From: Axinella damicornis
Lineage: Eukaryota > Porifera > Demospongiae > Axinellida > Axinellidae
Direction of reading: 5' to 3'
DNA: 64,000 nt
NCBI GenBank assembly: GCA_963931865.1
Contig: OZ007514.1
Span: forward strand, 10,837,478-10,901,477
Shown piece by piece: positions 38,901-51,357 of the stretch; position 1 is the first letter of the stretch; each line of letters opens with the position of its first letter. The translations under genes were made by a program, and so were the position numbers. The notes below the pieces were generated by a model that was not told where the DNA came from, searched no databases, and worked only from the letters and a program-made list of their open reading frames with translations.

Positions 38901-41900
38901 TCACTTCTTTAGGCATCTTCCTCAACTTTCTAATACGATGGAGTCTGGTGCCCATATAGCTACAGTTGCACCCACAAAAGTACCAGACAAGTTATTTGGT
39001 TGCCTGTATGTAATTGTATGAACACATACATCAAAACATCAAGGTTCAGACTACAGAAAGCAGCAACTGACTCCTCACTATCTGCTACGTAGTGCCGGGG
39101 CATCACTCCATGTGACATCTACGTGTCACTGGGACCTCCCATATCTTGCACTCACCCCTCAACAGATGCCTTGATCAAAAGTCTGAGTTGCCATTCTCAG
39201 CCTGACTGCTATACCACCTCTGGCTCTGCCTTTTTGCTAAACCATAGATGCAACGGTTCACAGATTCATGGCTTGCCAAAACCAACTAGCCAATGCCAGG
39301 ATTGGCAACAACCACACTATGTACCTACGTATTGCTCCACATCATTGCAGTGTGGCACCAGTTGCATGCCTCCAATTCCTCCAGTCCCTGGCTCCTGGGT
39401 GTCTGAGTGTTCGGGTCCACTTAACATAAATCCTGGTTTAGCAATTCTCCTTGTGTGTATGACAGACCAAAGAAGTCCTGTGCATACGTAACTAATTAGC
39501 CCTTTTAATCGTAACCAAATGCACAATGTCATAGTACATGCACACATATATATATGCACACACATACACAACCCACACATTCATCACTCACACTCCGTCA
39601 CATGCATGCACACACTCCTCCCTAAGGTTTTGCAAACCCACCTGGTAATCTCACCTGCTCACTGACCCTCCGACGCAGTGGAAATGCCTACACCTCCTGG
39701 ATAATCCTAGACTGGACCCCTCCTTTGCTGTCACCAAACCCACCATCTTTCTATTCAATACACTATGAAAGATTTGGGAGCCATCGATATAAGCCGTCTA
39801 CTAATTTTGTTGTTCCACATGTGGAGATTGGAGGGTGGGAACTTAGTGGAGGAATATACGATTTCCGTGTTCGAGTTGAACGCAATGGAGAATATCCACA
39901 GCTCCCTCCTTCAAAGACTTGCCGACTTGACATTGGATTCAACACAATGAGTAGGTGTTCGAGCTGACAGAGAATGTTAATACTGGACATTGTAGGATGC
40001 TGTTTTCTGAGCATGCACATGCACTGATGTAAGCTGATGCAAAACAAAATTTGGAGGGCTGCATATTTCTCTAGACTACATTAACAGCTAGTGTAAATAA
40101 TGACCTAAGCTGGGTATGGTCTATTGTATGCTTTGGCATACCTGTATAGCTGTACATCAATATATTCTTTATTGGTAAGCAGGGAGGATTATGCTGTTTT
40201 GCATAATTTCAGTAGTTAGAGTTGTTTTCCTCCTCTTTTCCCTCATGCAGTGGACAACACTACATGGCCTCTCTCTGTATCATGCCAAGGCAGAACAGAC
40301 ATTGATGTTGTGTGGCTTAATCCCACTTTTCCTTTTACACCACCAAGATATGTATTTGTTGAAAGAGTGCGTCTCAATGGAACTTGTATCTATGGAAACA
40401 CTACAGATCTGGAGGTACAGATTAAGGAATTGCTTCAGTTGAGGTGATATGAGTTATGAGTGCATTACCGATATATCACCCATGGACGATGAACTTTAGT
40501 GGCTAATCGAGGAGGGGGGTGGGCTCATTTTTGAGTGTTTCACTGGAAAATAAGCCCACGTGTAGCTATAGGTTGCAGTTGTTGTTTAGTTGTTTCATAG
40601 CCAAGTAATGCTTATGTGCACTGATCTTGTCCTTGGGTGAGAAACTACGTAAATGCCTTACAGATATAGATGCATGTATGTAACTAGACTCAGAGGTGAA
40701 TGGCGGAATTGCCAATAAGTCACAGTGGATAATCATCCAACAAATTACTGAACTGGCATTGCTAGTAGCCTGATCTACAACGGTACCATTGTATGACGCT
40801 GACCCCCCTTCAAAATATCCTAGATCTGCTCTGCAATTAGAAGTGTGTAGGCTTATCCTAATTTCTGTTAATTTTGTGATAGAGTTAACTCTCCAAGATT
40901 GCCCTCTCTGTCCATGCCCACACATGACATGCAGTTCCAGAGTGATGGAGGTGACTGCTCTTATGATGGGTTCGATGATGGTGACTGTGTTGCTGACCAC
41001 TACACTCTTAGTGTGCCTATGTCTCAAGTGCCAAGTGGAGCAGTGTGCCTATTTGAAGGAGATTATACACTTGATACGGATGCACTTTCTGTTCTAAAAG
41101 TGATTCCTACCGAGCATTGCATCATACCAGCAACTGAAGGTGCGTATCTATCTATATAATAATACGCTTGTTATGCGTACGTCATTGTTCAACAGGTTTG
41201 ATTCCCCGTCTGGGAATCGTCGCTTTTTTTCATTCGTCCTTTTTTCTCTGTACATTCTGATGCTAGAAACTGCAGATATTCTGCAGGAATACTCGCTAGT
41301 GTATATAGTGATACGTTTGTCACACGTATGTCATACTTCTGAGCATATACATAGTAGTGTGATTGACCACAGCCCAAACATTGCCTTTTCCATAATACCA
41401 TTGTGTGAGCATATGCTGCTGCAGTGCATAATCCTACCGGTTGCAACACTGCGTACATTTGATGAGCTGATGGTGGTCGATCACATAGCTGGAGTGAGTG
41501 GGCCAGGTTGGATTCAGTTGCTTGATACCGGGGTGCTGCTAGATACCGGGGTGCTGCTAGTTGATATTGTTGAATTATTCGTCCAACTCACTCAAGTGCC
41601 TAGGCATCTGAGGGTAAGCCATTAGTTGGACAAATAATGATTTTCTTTAGCACACTTTTTCAGTGCTTTTACGTAGGTATATGTGTGCCTTATCTTGGAT
41701 CATGATTATATTCTGTGTTTATCCTCCCATACAGCTCCCGTCCAGGCAGTGCAGCTAGGCCTCTCCTGTAACAGCTCTACTGCCACCATATCATGGTCGA
41801 CATCCCCTGACTGTTACCGAGTGATCAGTCTCACTCTCCATGGAATGTGCCTTGGCCATGATTGGACTAGGCTGGATGTAAGTATCCGTGTTGTGCACCT

Positions 41901-44900
41901 CTGTATCCCGGCTTGTATATCCTAAGTATCCATGTTGTACACCTCTGTATTCTGGCTTGTATATCCCTATCCCCAACCCCTAACCAAGAGGGAATGTGAA
42001 TCGTATCACCTGTACTTCGCTAGGACAAACAGTATTGAGGAGGATCCAGTACTGAGATGTACAGAGGATCATGCATGTCTAAGCTGTTATGTATCATATT
42101 GGTAGGAAGCACAGTAGTAGGATTGCACAAGAAGCTAATACAGTACAAACCAAGGTTGAGTGCTATACTAGGCTTATTATTATTAGCATGACGATGTTGC
42201 TCTTACAGATAGCTAGCCACAGCAAGTTGACCAAAATAATAACTTACCCTTGGCCATAGAATATGAATTACTAACCATGGCTCTAATACGTATTGTGATC
42301 GTATAGTATGTGTCTATTACCGTCACTCCATTCACCTCCTCCCCTGTTTTCCCTAACAGTATGATGTCCTCAACACTACCGACCCGGCTGGTGTCACAAC
42401 AGTGGATGGGATTCCAAATGATGCCATCTGCACCTTCTACGGCTCTTATCAGCACTATGAAGGAGAGACAAGAGCGATCGACCCTGTCCAGTGTGTCATG
42501 GGACAAGATGTGGATCGTAAGCAGCTGTACATGCATGGTGTATGTGTATCAAAGAGGGAGAATTTGAGGAAAGATCCCGCTCTTTCCTCCCCACCCCAAT
42601 CTTCCATCCAGTGCATTCCAACTGTTGCAAGTAGATTAGTTGGTATTCTATCTGCATGATTGTCAGCCCCACACAAATGATGCAGGCACACACTCAGCAT
42701 GTGGTGGCACGTATGTTGGTTTCGTTTGCAGATTGTGTTGAGGTACACCAGCAATAGTTGAACCAGCGGGTGAGGCGATGATTCTAGAGAGTAGCTATTC
42801 GCTTTGGTAATGCACCTATGCGGTTCACCCATCCAGCCGATTTGCAGTAGATCTTTAGTATTAATTAGGATGAAAGGCTGTAGCCTGTTTGTTAGTATTT
42901 CATTCGCATGTACCGGGTAAATCAGTAGCTGGGGAAGTCTTAGCAACCCCACGCTGGTTATCCCAAGAGCGGAAAATTCTGAACAAACCGTGTAAAATTA
43001 ATGGTAGATCCGTCATTCCGTGTATGCCACCAAACATGACGTGCTGCACATGCACAAAGTGCTTTCTACTTTTTCTCAACTGTGGATTCAATGGAATTTC
43101 AAGACGATCCTTCAAATCTGCCTTTCGATAGCAACTCCACAATTACATACTGTATGCATGTCTTGCTCAGGCTTTCCCTAAAATATATCCCACATTGATT
43201 TTCATACCTTTCTCTTTGTATACACATGCAGCTCACTATCGCCTCAATACTACTTACAATGAAAGTGACTGCATCCCGCCACCACTACCAGAGACACCAT
43301 GTGAGTGCTGACATTGCTTGCTCAGGTGCTGAGAGGGGGGTGGGCGCTTGATACGTGGTGGGCGCTTGATACGTACTGTACGGTATCACCACCACAGCAT
43401 TATGTGTCCCGTGTACTCCCACTCCCCTCTAGTGGTTCTCTGACTGTAAGAGTTACTTAATGTACTCGATTTCAACGGTTAACTTTGTAGGTACATTTCC
43501 ATATCTTGCTTTGTGTGATCGCAATCTACCTACCTGTTGCCCCTGCAGAGCCAAGCCTAATATCTGCAACACTTCCTGCTACTGGTATAATTATAGTATC
43601 CAAAGAATAGGGGTGATCTACTGTATACTTATCTTCGTGGATAAAGTTTGGGTTTACTATCAAGATATTTTGACGAGATAATCATACTTATGCCACAGTG
43701 CGTGGGCGTTCCTTTGATGTACCACGGAGGATAGATCGGTTATCCTCCGCTATGACGTCATAGCGGAGGATAACCGATTTATCCTCCATGGTACATCATA
43801 GGATCGCCACGCTGTGCTGAGAATCAGAGAGTTGTAGCTGTCTAGCAGCTGGATCCAGCTACTAACTTGACTTGGAGGTTATGTCTGTGGTAGAAGCCGG
43901 ATCTACTATGTCAACTCAGAGGTTATGCGGTTTATCCTCCTTGGGAAAGTTTAGCCTCTGCTTCGCCTCGGCCAAACTTTCCCGCGGAGGATAAATCGCA
44001 TAACCTCCGCGTCGACGTAGTATATCCTGCGTACTACAACTGGAAGCTTGTGAACCTTGTTCACGGCTGTTCTGCACACTTTAATGTGTAACTTGCTAAT
44101 CCTTGTCTGGTAATGCACAGTAGATCTGAGAACTGATCTTGCATTTGTTCAGCTGTCCACAAGTCGAATCCTGTGTGCACCTTATAAGGATTACAGGGTT
44201 GTCACACGTATGTCATGCTCCTCAGCATGCATGGTAATATCATTAAGCTGAAGGAGGCTGGGTGTAGGAGAGGGGGGTTGGACGTTTCCATATCGTTAGA
44301 TGCGGCCCATAGGACAGGGTCTTGCTAGAATGTAAAGATTGTGGCATCGCTATCAAATTGACCGTTATTGATTCCCTCTCTGAACATTTCAAGGTTGCTG
44401 TTGAACCCCTTTCCCTCCCTTGGTTACTTACCTACAGTACACTTCTTTAAAATTGATGCTGAGATTTGGAAACCTTTCCATTGCTGGTCCTGGTTTCCTT
44501 TACAAACGCATCTCCAGAAGACTTAAAATGCAGCTACGGAAGGCCTAAATGAAGCTCTAGAAAATCCATAAGCGACGCTGTACCGTTATTCGGAAACTTA
44601 GGTATGTACAAAGCCAGCGCTCTATGGAAGAAGCCTTCTGGTTTTTGAATGAAGCCATTAGGTTTGCGACGAAACTGTGCCACAGATGCATATCGGAAAA
44701 GCGTTCCGAATCTAGGCATCAATTTTAAAGACGCGTACCGTAAGAACATACGTAGCCTACCTACAGTGGATATTTCATGTATAGCTGTCCATTACCTTCC
44801 CCCAATGCAGCTACCACCATCCCAACAACAACCACCACCATCCCAACAACAAGCACTGCTGCCCCCTCCCTCCTTCCCCCCTCCCCCTCGCTCTTCCCGA

Positions 44901-47900
44901 CCTCAGGTACCTCCTCCAATGGCTTCAGAGGTAATTGTAACTTCATTACCATCATTTTACATCTGTGTGTGCTTGCATGCTTTTTCCTTACAGACATGAA
45001 TTGCACATGTACCTGTGTTCAGGCAGTGAAATGAGACTTCATGTCAATTCTTTTATGTTCAGAGGACAATATAGTTTCGATATGTACGTATAGACAAAAG
45101 CACGATTCATCAGTTTACGCACGTAATGGAAGGAAAGACAGGCAGCATCATTGCACTACATACTATTCAGTATTTGGACTTCAGCATCAGTGTGTATACA
45201 TGAAAGCACGATTTGTTCACCAGTTAACATGGAAAGGAAAACAGACAGCATCATTATTATGACAGTCAGCTTCATTGAACTATCGGACTTCAACATCAGC
45301 ATATATACACAATAGCGCAATTCATCAGTTACCCCGGTAACACATGTGCACATGAAAATCATCTTTCAACAGACAGCATCATCGTTTTGACAAACAGCTT
45401 CATTGCACTATGTACTGTTCAGTACTTGGACTTCAGCATCTCTGAAGGAAATATCTGAAGCTACAGTTTGATGTGTTGCATATATAGTTCATTGCCTGTG
45501 TACATAGTTGCATGGTCTGAAACTGTGTGCTGAGCCTCTCGTGATTATTCGTGTGCTTCTGAAATCTATGACTGTTTGGAGTAATTGCAATGTATGCCAG
45601 TGCCAATCACTGCTTTACCCATTTGGCTCACGTGTTACAACACTGATGGCCTCTTATCAATGTAGGTACTGACATCTTACGTAAAGACAAAATGCATATC
45701 AGTGCTGCATATTATGTACATAGCACAGTCCAGGATTGCAAAAATTCAATGCGTTGTCTGTATTTTGGAGTGCAGAATATCATCGTTGACATGATGTACA
45801 TAATAGAAATGAAGGACATCTTTTGACAGACAGCATAGCGAAGAGTCAAGCTTGTGCAATGCTGAGCATTGGGAGCCAATTCTTATAGTGTGGAGCCAAG
45901 TTATCATATAGCGTTCCAGGATTGGATGTGCATTGATGTATTTGAGGACAATGCTAGGATTGGAGTGAAGAGCATCATCGTATGAATCGTCATATGCAGT
46001 AGAAAAGAAGGGCATATTTTCGACAGAGAGCATAGCGCAGATCTGAGTCATGTAGAGCATTCGGTATAGCCAATTTATATAGTGCAGAGCCAAATTGTTT
46101 AGCAAAGTGGTGTTTGTGCACTGGTCATTTGTAAAGAAATGCATTATCAAAACAATTGTGTGTTTCATTCGTACCTTATCATGAAGCCTCATTAGGCTCA
46201 AACTAAATAAGCCACCTTCACAATGAAAGGTGGACTAGACACATGCCCTGTGTGCATGTAGCTCTTGTGTATTTCGTAGCTTATAGGTTTGATACACAAA
46301 GCTGTATCATTTGAGAGACGTGTTTATGTAGTATCCCCACACGGTACTCAATAAGCAATGGGTGTCCCTTACACAAAACAAATAAGGACACCATTGTTGT
46401 GTTGGTGTTCACAACCAATACCCATTGCATTGATTTCCCCTCCCTGTTGAAAATGTGAATAAATTATGTCCGTATAAAGTATGAAATGTGGAATGTGCAT
46501 AGCCTCGTTCCCGGGTTCTCCCACATGTGAAAGTGATGAAAAGCTGGGCAATGGCCTGGGAATGAGGCTAGAATGCGCATTGGCTTTCACAGCATAATAA
46601 TTTCGGTTATGAAATCAACTCAGTACTGATATCACTGCCAGCATTAATTTTAGGGAATCCTTAGAGGCAAAATGGGAGGGCAGGGAGGTTTTGCTTCAAT
46701 TCCGTTGCAGTAATTTTATAGGACTTCACTACAATGCCATGTATACTATGCATTATATGATTGTATGATTTTGTTTTGTGGCATTCCCAGATGATAAAAG
46801 GGGAGAAGGAAAAATGGCCTAGTTACACATTGGCATAATTATGATGCGTGGTAACCCTCAAAACTGTGCATGACTCAGTGTATTCTCCTGGTAGACTACT
46901 TACCTACCTTGCGTACCGGTTCCCATCCCTGCAGGGTATTGGTGGGCGGTGCTGGGTGGCGTTGGCCTGGCGGCCGTTTCCATACTTACTACTGTGATGC
47001 TTCTGCTGATCATTAAGTACTTGAAGAAGGACAAGGAGGCGGTGAGTTGGGTGCACTCTCATGGGTTTGAATAACGATAGGTACTAGTATGAATGCAGCT
47101 GAGAAACAGTTGACAGTAAGCAACCACATTCCTGGTATGAGCAAGCTCGCTTTTCAGAATGATGCGTCATACGTTGCTTTCCGGGGATACTTCAGCAGGC
47201 TCATCCCGTCACGTACTGCCAAAGTGAGCAATGATTGCCAACGGGAAGGCAAAAACTCTTATGACTCCACTATCAAGGTGAAAGATCGTTGCAAGGTGCA
47301 ATCATGACGGTGTAGTCAGAATCTTTTGAACGCCTTTTCCAAGTGCTATAAGAATGGAATGGAAGCAGAAAGTCGTGGCAATGCATGAGAGCCCTCCTTG
47401 ATGACTGAAAATGATGGCAGACACAGACTTCGCTGATGTAGCCACGGCAACGACAAATTGCTTCCCCTGCCCCTACATTGTGTACCTAATACAGACAGTC
47501 CTGACAAGTGCAATGTTATATCCCCTGTTTCATATGTCTGTGACGTCCGTGTCTTTGCATCATGTCCGAAAGCCTACCAGGCTCTTTCCTCCTCCTTATT
47601 TTCCTTGCTGTCAAGGGGGGGAGGGGCGCCTGGGAACGAGGCAATGGATAATTATGTATTACTTATTGATGATATGAATGCTGATGCAAGTGCAGTATGT
47701 TGGCAGTATGAGTGGTGCTATGAATATTCTCTCCTTCTGTTTTAGGACATGAAGCGGAGAATGGCAGAACTTGTGGGACAAAGCTTCCCAAAACAAGAGG
47801 TACGTATGACCTACGTACATTCGTAGCATCTGCACATTTACTGGTATGCGTATGCGTGATACGGGAAGATGAATGCTCCTTTGCTGGCTTCAGCAGCTCA

Positions 47901-50296
47901 TAAGCTCCTGGTAGTATGTGTGCATGTCCTCAACTGCAGTATGACTATGGGTTCATCGATGAATTCTGTGTGGTACGTACTGTTCCTTGTTTACAATCCG
48001 GTATGGAGACAACTGTCCATTCAGATGTGATTCCAAGTAATCGTATGTACTGTAGCCCCGCTTGCTTATCAGTAAACAACTCACTGAAAGTGCAAAGCTG
48101 GTCACCAACTTATGTAGGATTCTGCTTCTGAGAAAACATGATCATTACTTCCCATAACCATAATAGAGTTACCAGTTCCAACTTTAGGCATAGTCCTCAT
48201 TGCCGCAACAATAATGCTATGTACACAAAGTAGAAATTAACAGTTGTAAGTGTGCTGTTTCTGTGAATGCACTGCTCTGTATGGTCACATAGTTCAGAGT
48301 AGTTGACATTGCCACAGTTACGAGGATGTCTTGTACGTGCACTGTCCACTTTTGGCGGGTGACTGACTTCCAGAAATGCAAACACTAGCTGTGCAAGGGG
48401 ACTGATGTAATGATGCACTCGCCTGACATCATATAATGTAGCATGACATTGTGATTATAGTGAGCTATATCATTTCCTGGATTGGTATCACATTCAGTAA
48501 GAGTGGTAAGGGCATGTAGGTGTCACTGGATCTGATTTGAAAGGACCCTCTTAATTGCTGCACATATTTTAAAGCCTTACTCGGAACGTCCAAACCTTTA
48601 GGCATGTAGTCATGAATTTTAGAGCTACTGTTTTAGATCATGGAAGACCCCAGTGATGTCACTCCATGCTGTCATCAGGGTTTATCTTGTGACTCGATCT
48701 CTCTGTCCTTTGGAACTCAGTGCCTCAAATGTGCCGTTGAACCATTAAACTGGCCACGGTCATGCAGACAACTAACTAGCTGGATACTTGCTTACATTCG
48801 TAATGTACTGACATGTCACCGGAAGTGCATGGAAAAACTGACATGCTTGGTAGAACGTTGTGGATCGCTGAGGGATTTGTTCTACAGGAAGTCAATACTG
48901 CATCCATGTAGATGTTGTTGTGTTACGTATATGCTACCATGTTTGCGCTACAATCTGGTCACATAATCAGATTTGGGGTAGGCTAGTATATTTATTGTGT
49001 GTCCACCGAAACCATAACGTTACTGAGGTTTGAAGTTCAGTCCCAGTCCACTGTTGTCACATTCAGTAAATAAATCATCTAAAATCTCCCTCAGTTTAGT
49101 TTGCTAAGGCTAGTATCCCTTTCACCACTAATGAACAATAAAGGTGATCAGATTTTCATCTTGTGATGTTACATCCAGTACATATCTGTTGTGTTTGAGC
49201 AAAAAGGTTCAGACAGAGGTAGGGATGGATATGCATACTCACAGGGACATTTTGGTTAATTAGATGATCCACTCCCGTTTGTAAAGTGCACTGTCCATAG
49301 GAACTCTACTGCATACCGTGGGCACTCTTTATTCATAGTTTAACTGGATGTTTATATTTGCCACTGTAGGATGTGTATGTACCAGATATACACCCACGTA
49401 AAGAATTTGATACGTTCTCTGAGGCAACTGAATGCGACTACCTCAGCAGACCAGAGAAAATGGTATTTGTCTCAAAGAAATCCCTCTCGTCTCTTCTGGA
49501 AGAAGATGGAAAGCCTCACTTGTTCTCCAAACTTTTCCAATCCACTGGAGTCGCATGGAGTAGCTCTGAGGACATCAACAACCAACATAGTGATCACATG
49601 GAGACAGATGCACCACAACCAGTTGATCGAATAGCAGAAGGTGGTGCTTGGTGTCTAACAGACATACCTGAAAATATTCCTGAAGCCGATGTTGTAGGGC
49701 ATCCGTTTGTCAGAGTTATGAACAGTGGAGGGACCAGTAGCAGTGGATACGGAACAGAAAACTACTATCTTTCGGATACTTCCTGCGGCTACAACACGAG
49801 CCAACATCCCTACAGTTGCTATGGGTCAAAGTTTGATGAAAATTCTTGGCTTCCACTTGTATCTGTGAAAGAGGAAATAGAGACAGCCGTCTTGAGAACG
49901 TCTAACCAAAGTAGTGCTACGTCTGACCCTAATGACCTTAATTCTGAATCAAATGATGAAGTTAACACTACAGCATCTAATCATAAACATATTGCTGATG
50001 AAAGAGTCAGAACTATATCACCACAGACTTGTAACCGAGACAAGAATGAACATGCTATTTCCGCATTTCCATTGACATCTATAGCCACTGCTGATAGCAA
50101 ACTTCATCTAAAATTAGAACCCCACAAGGTTCAAAAGGTCAAGCAGCTGGATGAGAGTGACAGCCATCCTGCCTCCTCCCCTCTGTCTGAGTTGTCTGAG
50201 TATAGCGGCAGGTCGCCACATCATAGTGCGTACTACACGGACGATGAGGGATATGTGCATATGGACTACGCTCTGCCAGTAGATACAACAATCTGA
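29927..50296 (+). CDS. Gene B: Ig/FN3 receptor with long tyrosine-containing cytoplasmic tail
   Basis: Seventeen exons: 29927-30026, 33679-34023, 35703-35851, 37259-37394, 37838-38119, 38518-38796, 39627-39950, 40251-40414, 40935-41139, 41735-41877, 42360-42516, 43232-43300, 44811-44930, 46935-47041, 47746-47799, 47940-47972, 49370-50296. Total 3594 nt, 1197 aa; phases agree at every junction. Order matches gene A: signal peptide, Ig1 34-148, Ig2 149-243, Ig3 244-337, Ig4 338-430, FN3-like 431-538, two four-cysteine modules 539-661 and 662-761, Thr/Pro stalk about 785-824, TM about 827-850 (ILTTVMLLLII). The tail (851-1197) starts KYLKKDKEA, has an 11-residue microexon (YDYGFIDEFCV), and ends with YYTDDEGYVHMDYALP, in which YVHM is a YxxM motif. 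No kinase, TIR or death domain is visible. It is likely a signalling receptor that recruits SH2 proteins after phosphorylation (inference). Confidence 0.85.
32347..32391. repeat. Short palindromic hairpin element (TAGCCTCGTTCCCAGG family)
   Basis: TAGCCTCGTTCCCAGGCC and GGCCTGGGAACGAGGCTA are perfect 18-bp arms around a 9-bp loop. This is the cleanest copy in the window. It lies in gene B intron 1. Confidence 0.85.
43693..43821. repeat. Large palindrome 1 centred on TGACGTCA
   Basis: Arms of about 60 bp pair around TGACGTCA (43753-43760). Perfect inner arms TATCCTCCGCTA / TAGCGGAGGATA are followed outward by CGGTTATCC, GATGTACCA and imperfect CACAGTGCGTGGGCG / CGCCACGCTGTG. It lies in gene B between the exon at 43232 and the stalk exon at 44811. 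Confidence 0.85.
43896..44027. repeat. Large palindrome 2 with shared GGATAA motifs
   Basis: GGTTATGCGGTTTATCCTCC (43921-43940) is answered by GGAGGATAAATCGCATAACC (43986-44005). The inner arms GGGAAAGTTTAGCC and GGCCAAACTTTCCC and the outer TACTATGTC / GACGTAGTA also pair. It is 75 bp from palindrome 1 and shares its TTATCCTCC core but not its centre. Confidence 0.85.
45090..45440. repeat. ~120-bp imperfect tandem repeat, three units
   Basis: Each unit carries AGACAGCATCAT, TTCATTG-ACTAT and GGACTTCA-CATCAG-ATATACA. Units start near 45137, 45240 and 45370. It lies in the gene B intron between stalk and TM exons. Confidence 0.65.
45775..46090. repeat. ~190-bp diverged direct repeat, two units
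   Basis: CATCGTTGACATGATG...GACAGACAGCATAGCG...GCATTGGGAGCCAATT...TAGTGTGGAGCCAA recurs as CATCGTATGAATCGTC...GACAGAGAGCATAGCG...TATAGCCAATTTATATAGTGCAGAGCCAA. Same intron as the previous repeat. Confidence 0.6.
46500..46570. repeat. Palindromic hairpin element (TAGCCTCGTTCCCAGG family)
   Basis: TAGCCTCGTTCCCGGGTTCT and GGCCTGGGAATGAGGCTA arms. It lies in the gene B intron before the TM exon. Confidence 0.75.
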
Positions 50297-50772
50297 GTTT
50301 GCTGTTGAGATATGTGATCTATTGTGAGACACAGTTCAATGTGATCTATTTAGTAATGATTGTTCATGCACAGGATGTGTACAGTTTTGTATTCTGTTCA
50401 TACGTATCATGCAACTGCAGGTCATGTGATCCATCACCTCACATGACTACACAGCACACCTGGTATATTGATGTGACTGTATTTGTGTATTGTTTTGGTT
50501 TGATATGATGTGTACTGAGAAGTTCCAGTGTGGATGCCACACCGCCATAACAATGCTTTATTGTAAGTATGGTCTACATGAAATGTTTATCGCACGCAAA
50601 CACATGATAATAATAATACCTGGTATAGGTAAATCATACGATTGTAGCTGTATAGTTGCTACATGTACTGTGGACCATGTTGATCGACGCATATATGTAC
50701 CAATACACTCTCTACCAGTGATGTGGAGATTTGGAGGTTCAGATCGCTCGTCGTCTCCGTTCTTGAGGATCA

Positions 50773-50778
50773 AATAAA
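50773..50778 (+). promoter_or_regulatory. Polyadenylation signal of gene B
   Basis: AATAAA about 480 bp after the gene B stop codon and 42 bp before the start of a mobile element. It is the first canonical hexamer I see after the stop. Confidence 0.45.
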
Positions 50779-50819
50779 ATACACCACATGCGTGAATTCC
50801 AAATCAGTCTGATTTAGCC

Positions 50820-51357
50820 GGGTGTCTTTATTCACTGGACTGGTGGACTGGACTGGACTGGAGTGGACTGGACTCACCCCAAAATCTGTAAAATGCCTTT
50901 TTCAGTGTAGGACAGAAGCTAAGGATACTTATTCATTCACTAAAGTTGCTTGCACAGCCTGCTTTCGTGTCTTTCTTCGAGTCGGTAGAGGTCAAAGGTC
51001 ACGTGCATATTTAATAAGCTTCAATGAAAAGATTAGAAGAGCATTTGATTACTGCAGAAATCGAACTCCAGCCTTTTGCTGAAGCATAGAAAACAGAAAT
51101 AAATATCCCTCTATCATCCACGACTGACTGAAGCTCATTGCTGAAGCTCATTAAATATGCACGTGACCTTTGACCTCTACCGACTCGAGCAAAGACGCGA
51201 AAGCAGGCTGTGCAAGCAACTTTAGCGACTGAATAAGTATGCTTAGCTTCTGTCCTACACTGAAAAAGGCATTTTACAGATTTTTGGGTGAGTCCAGTCC
51301 ACTCCAGTCCAGTCCAGTCCAGTCCAGTCCACTCCAGTCCAGTGAATAAAGACGCCC
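50820..51357. mobile_element. Mutator-like MITE 2 with 9-bp target duplication
   Basis: Ends GGGTGTCTTTATTCACTGG and CCAGTGAATAAAGACGCCC are flanked by GATTTAGCC on both sides (50811-50819 and 51358-51366). Inside are GGACT/AGTCC tandem arrays, then long inverted arms pairing about 180 bp (for example TGTAAAATGCCTTTTTCAGT near 50889 against its complement near 51260, and GGTAGAGGTCAAAGGTCACG against its complement near 51165). Same design as the element at 18706-19402. It lies between convergent genes B and C. No transposase. Confidence 0.9.

Noticed and set aside
39123..39491. 122-codon plus-strand open frame in a gene B intron
   Set aside because: No acceptor/donor pair keeps phase with the exons at 38518 and 39627, and gene A has no counterpart. 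Treated as chance.
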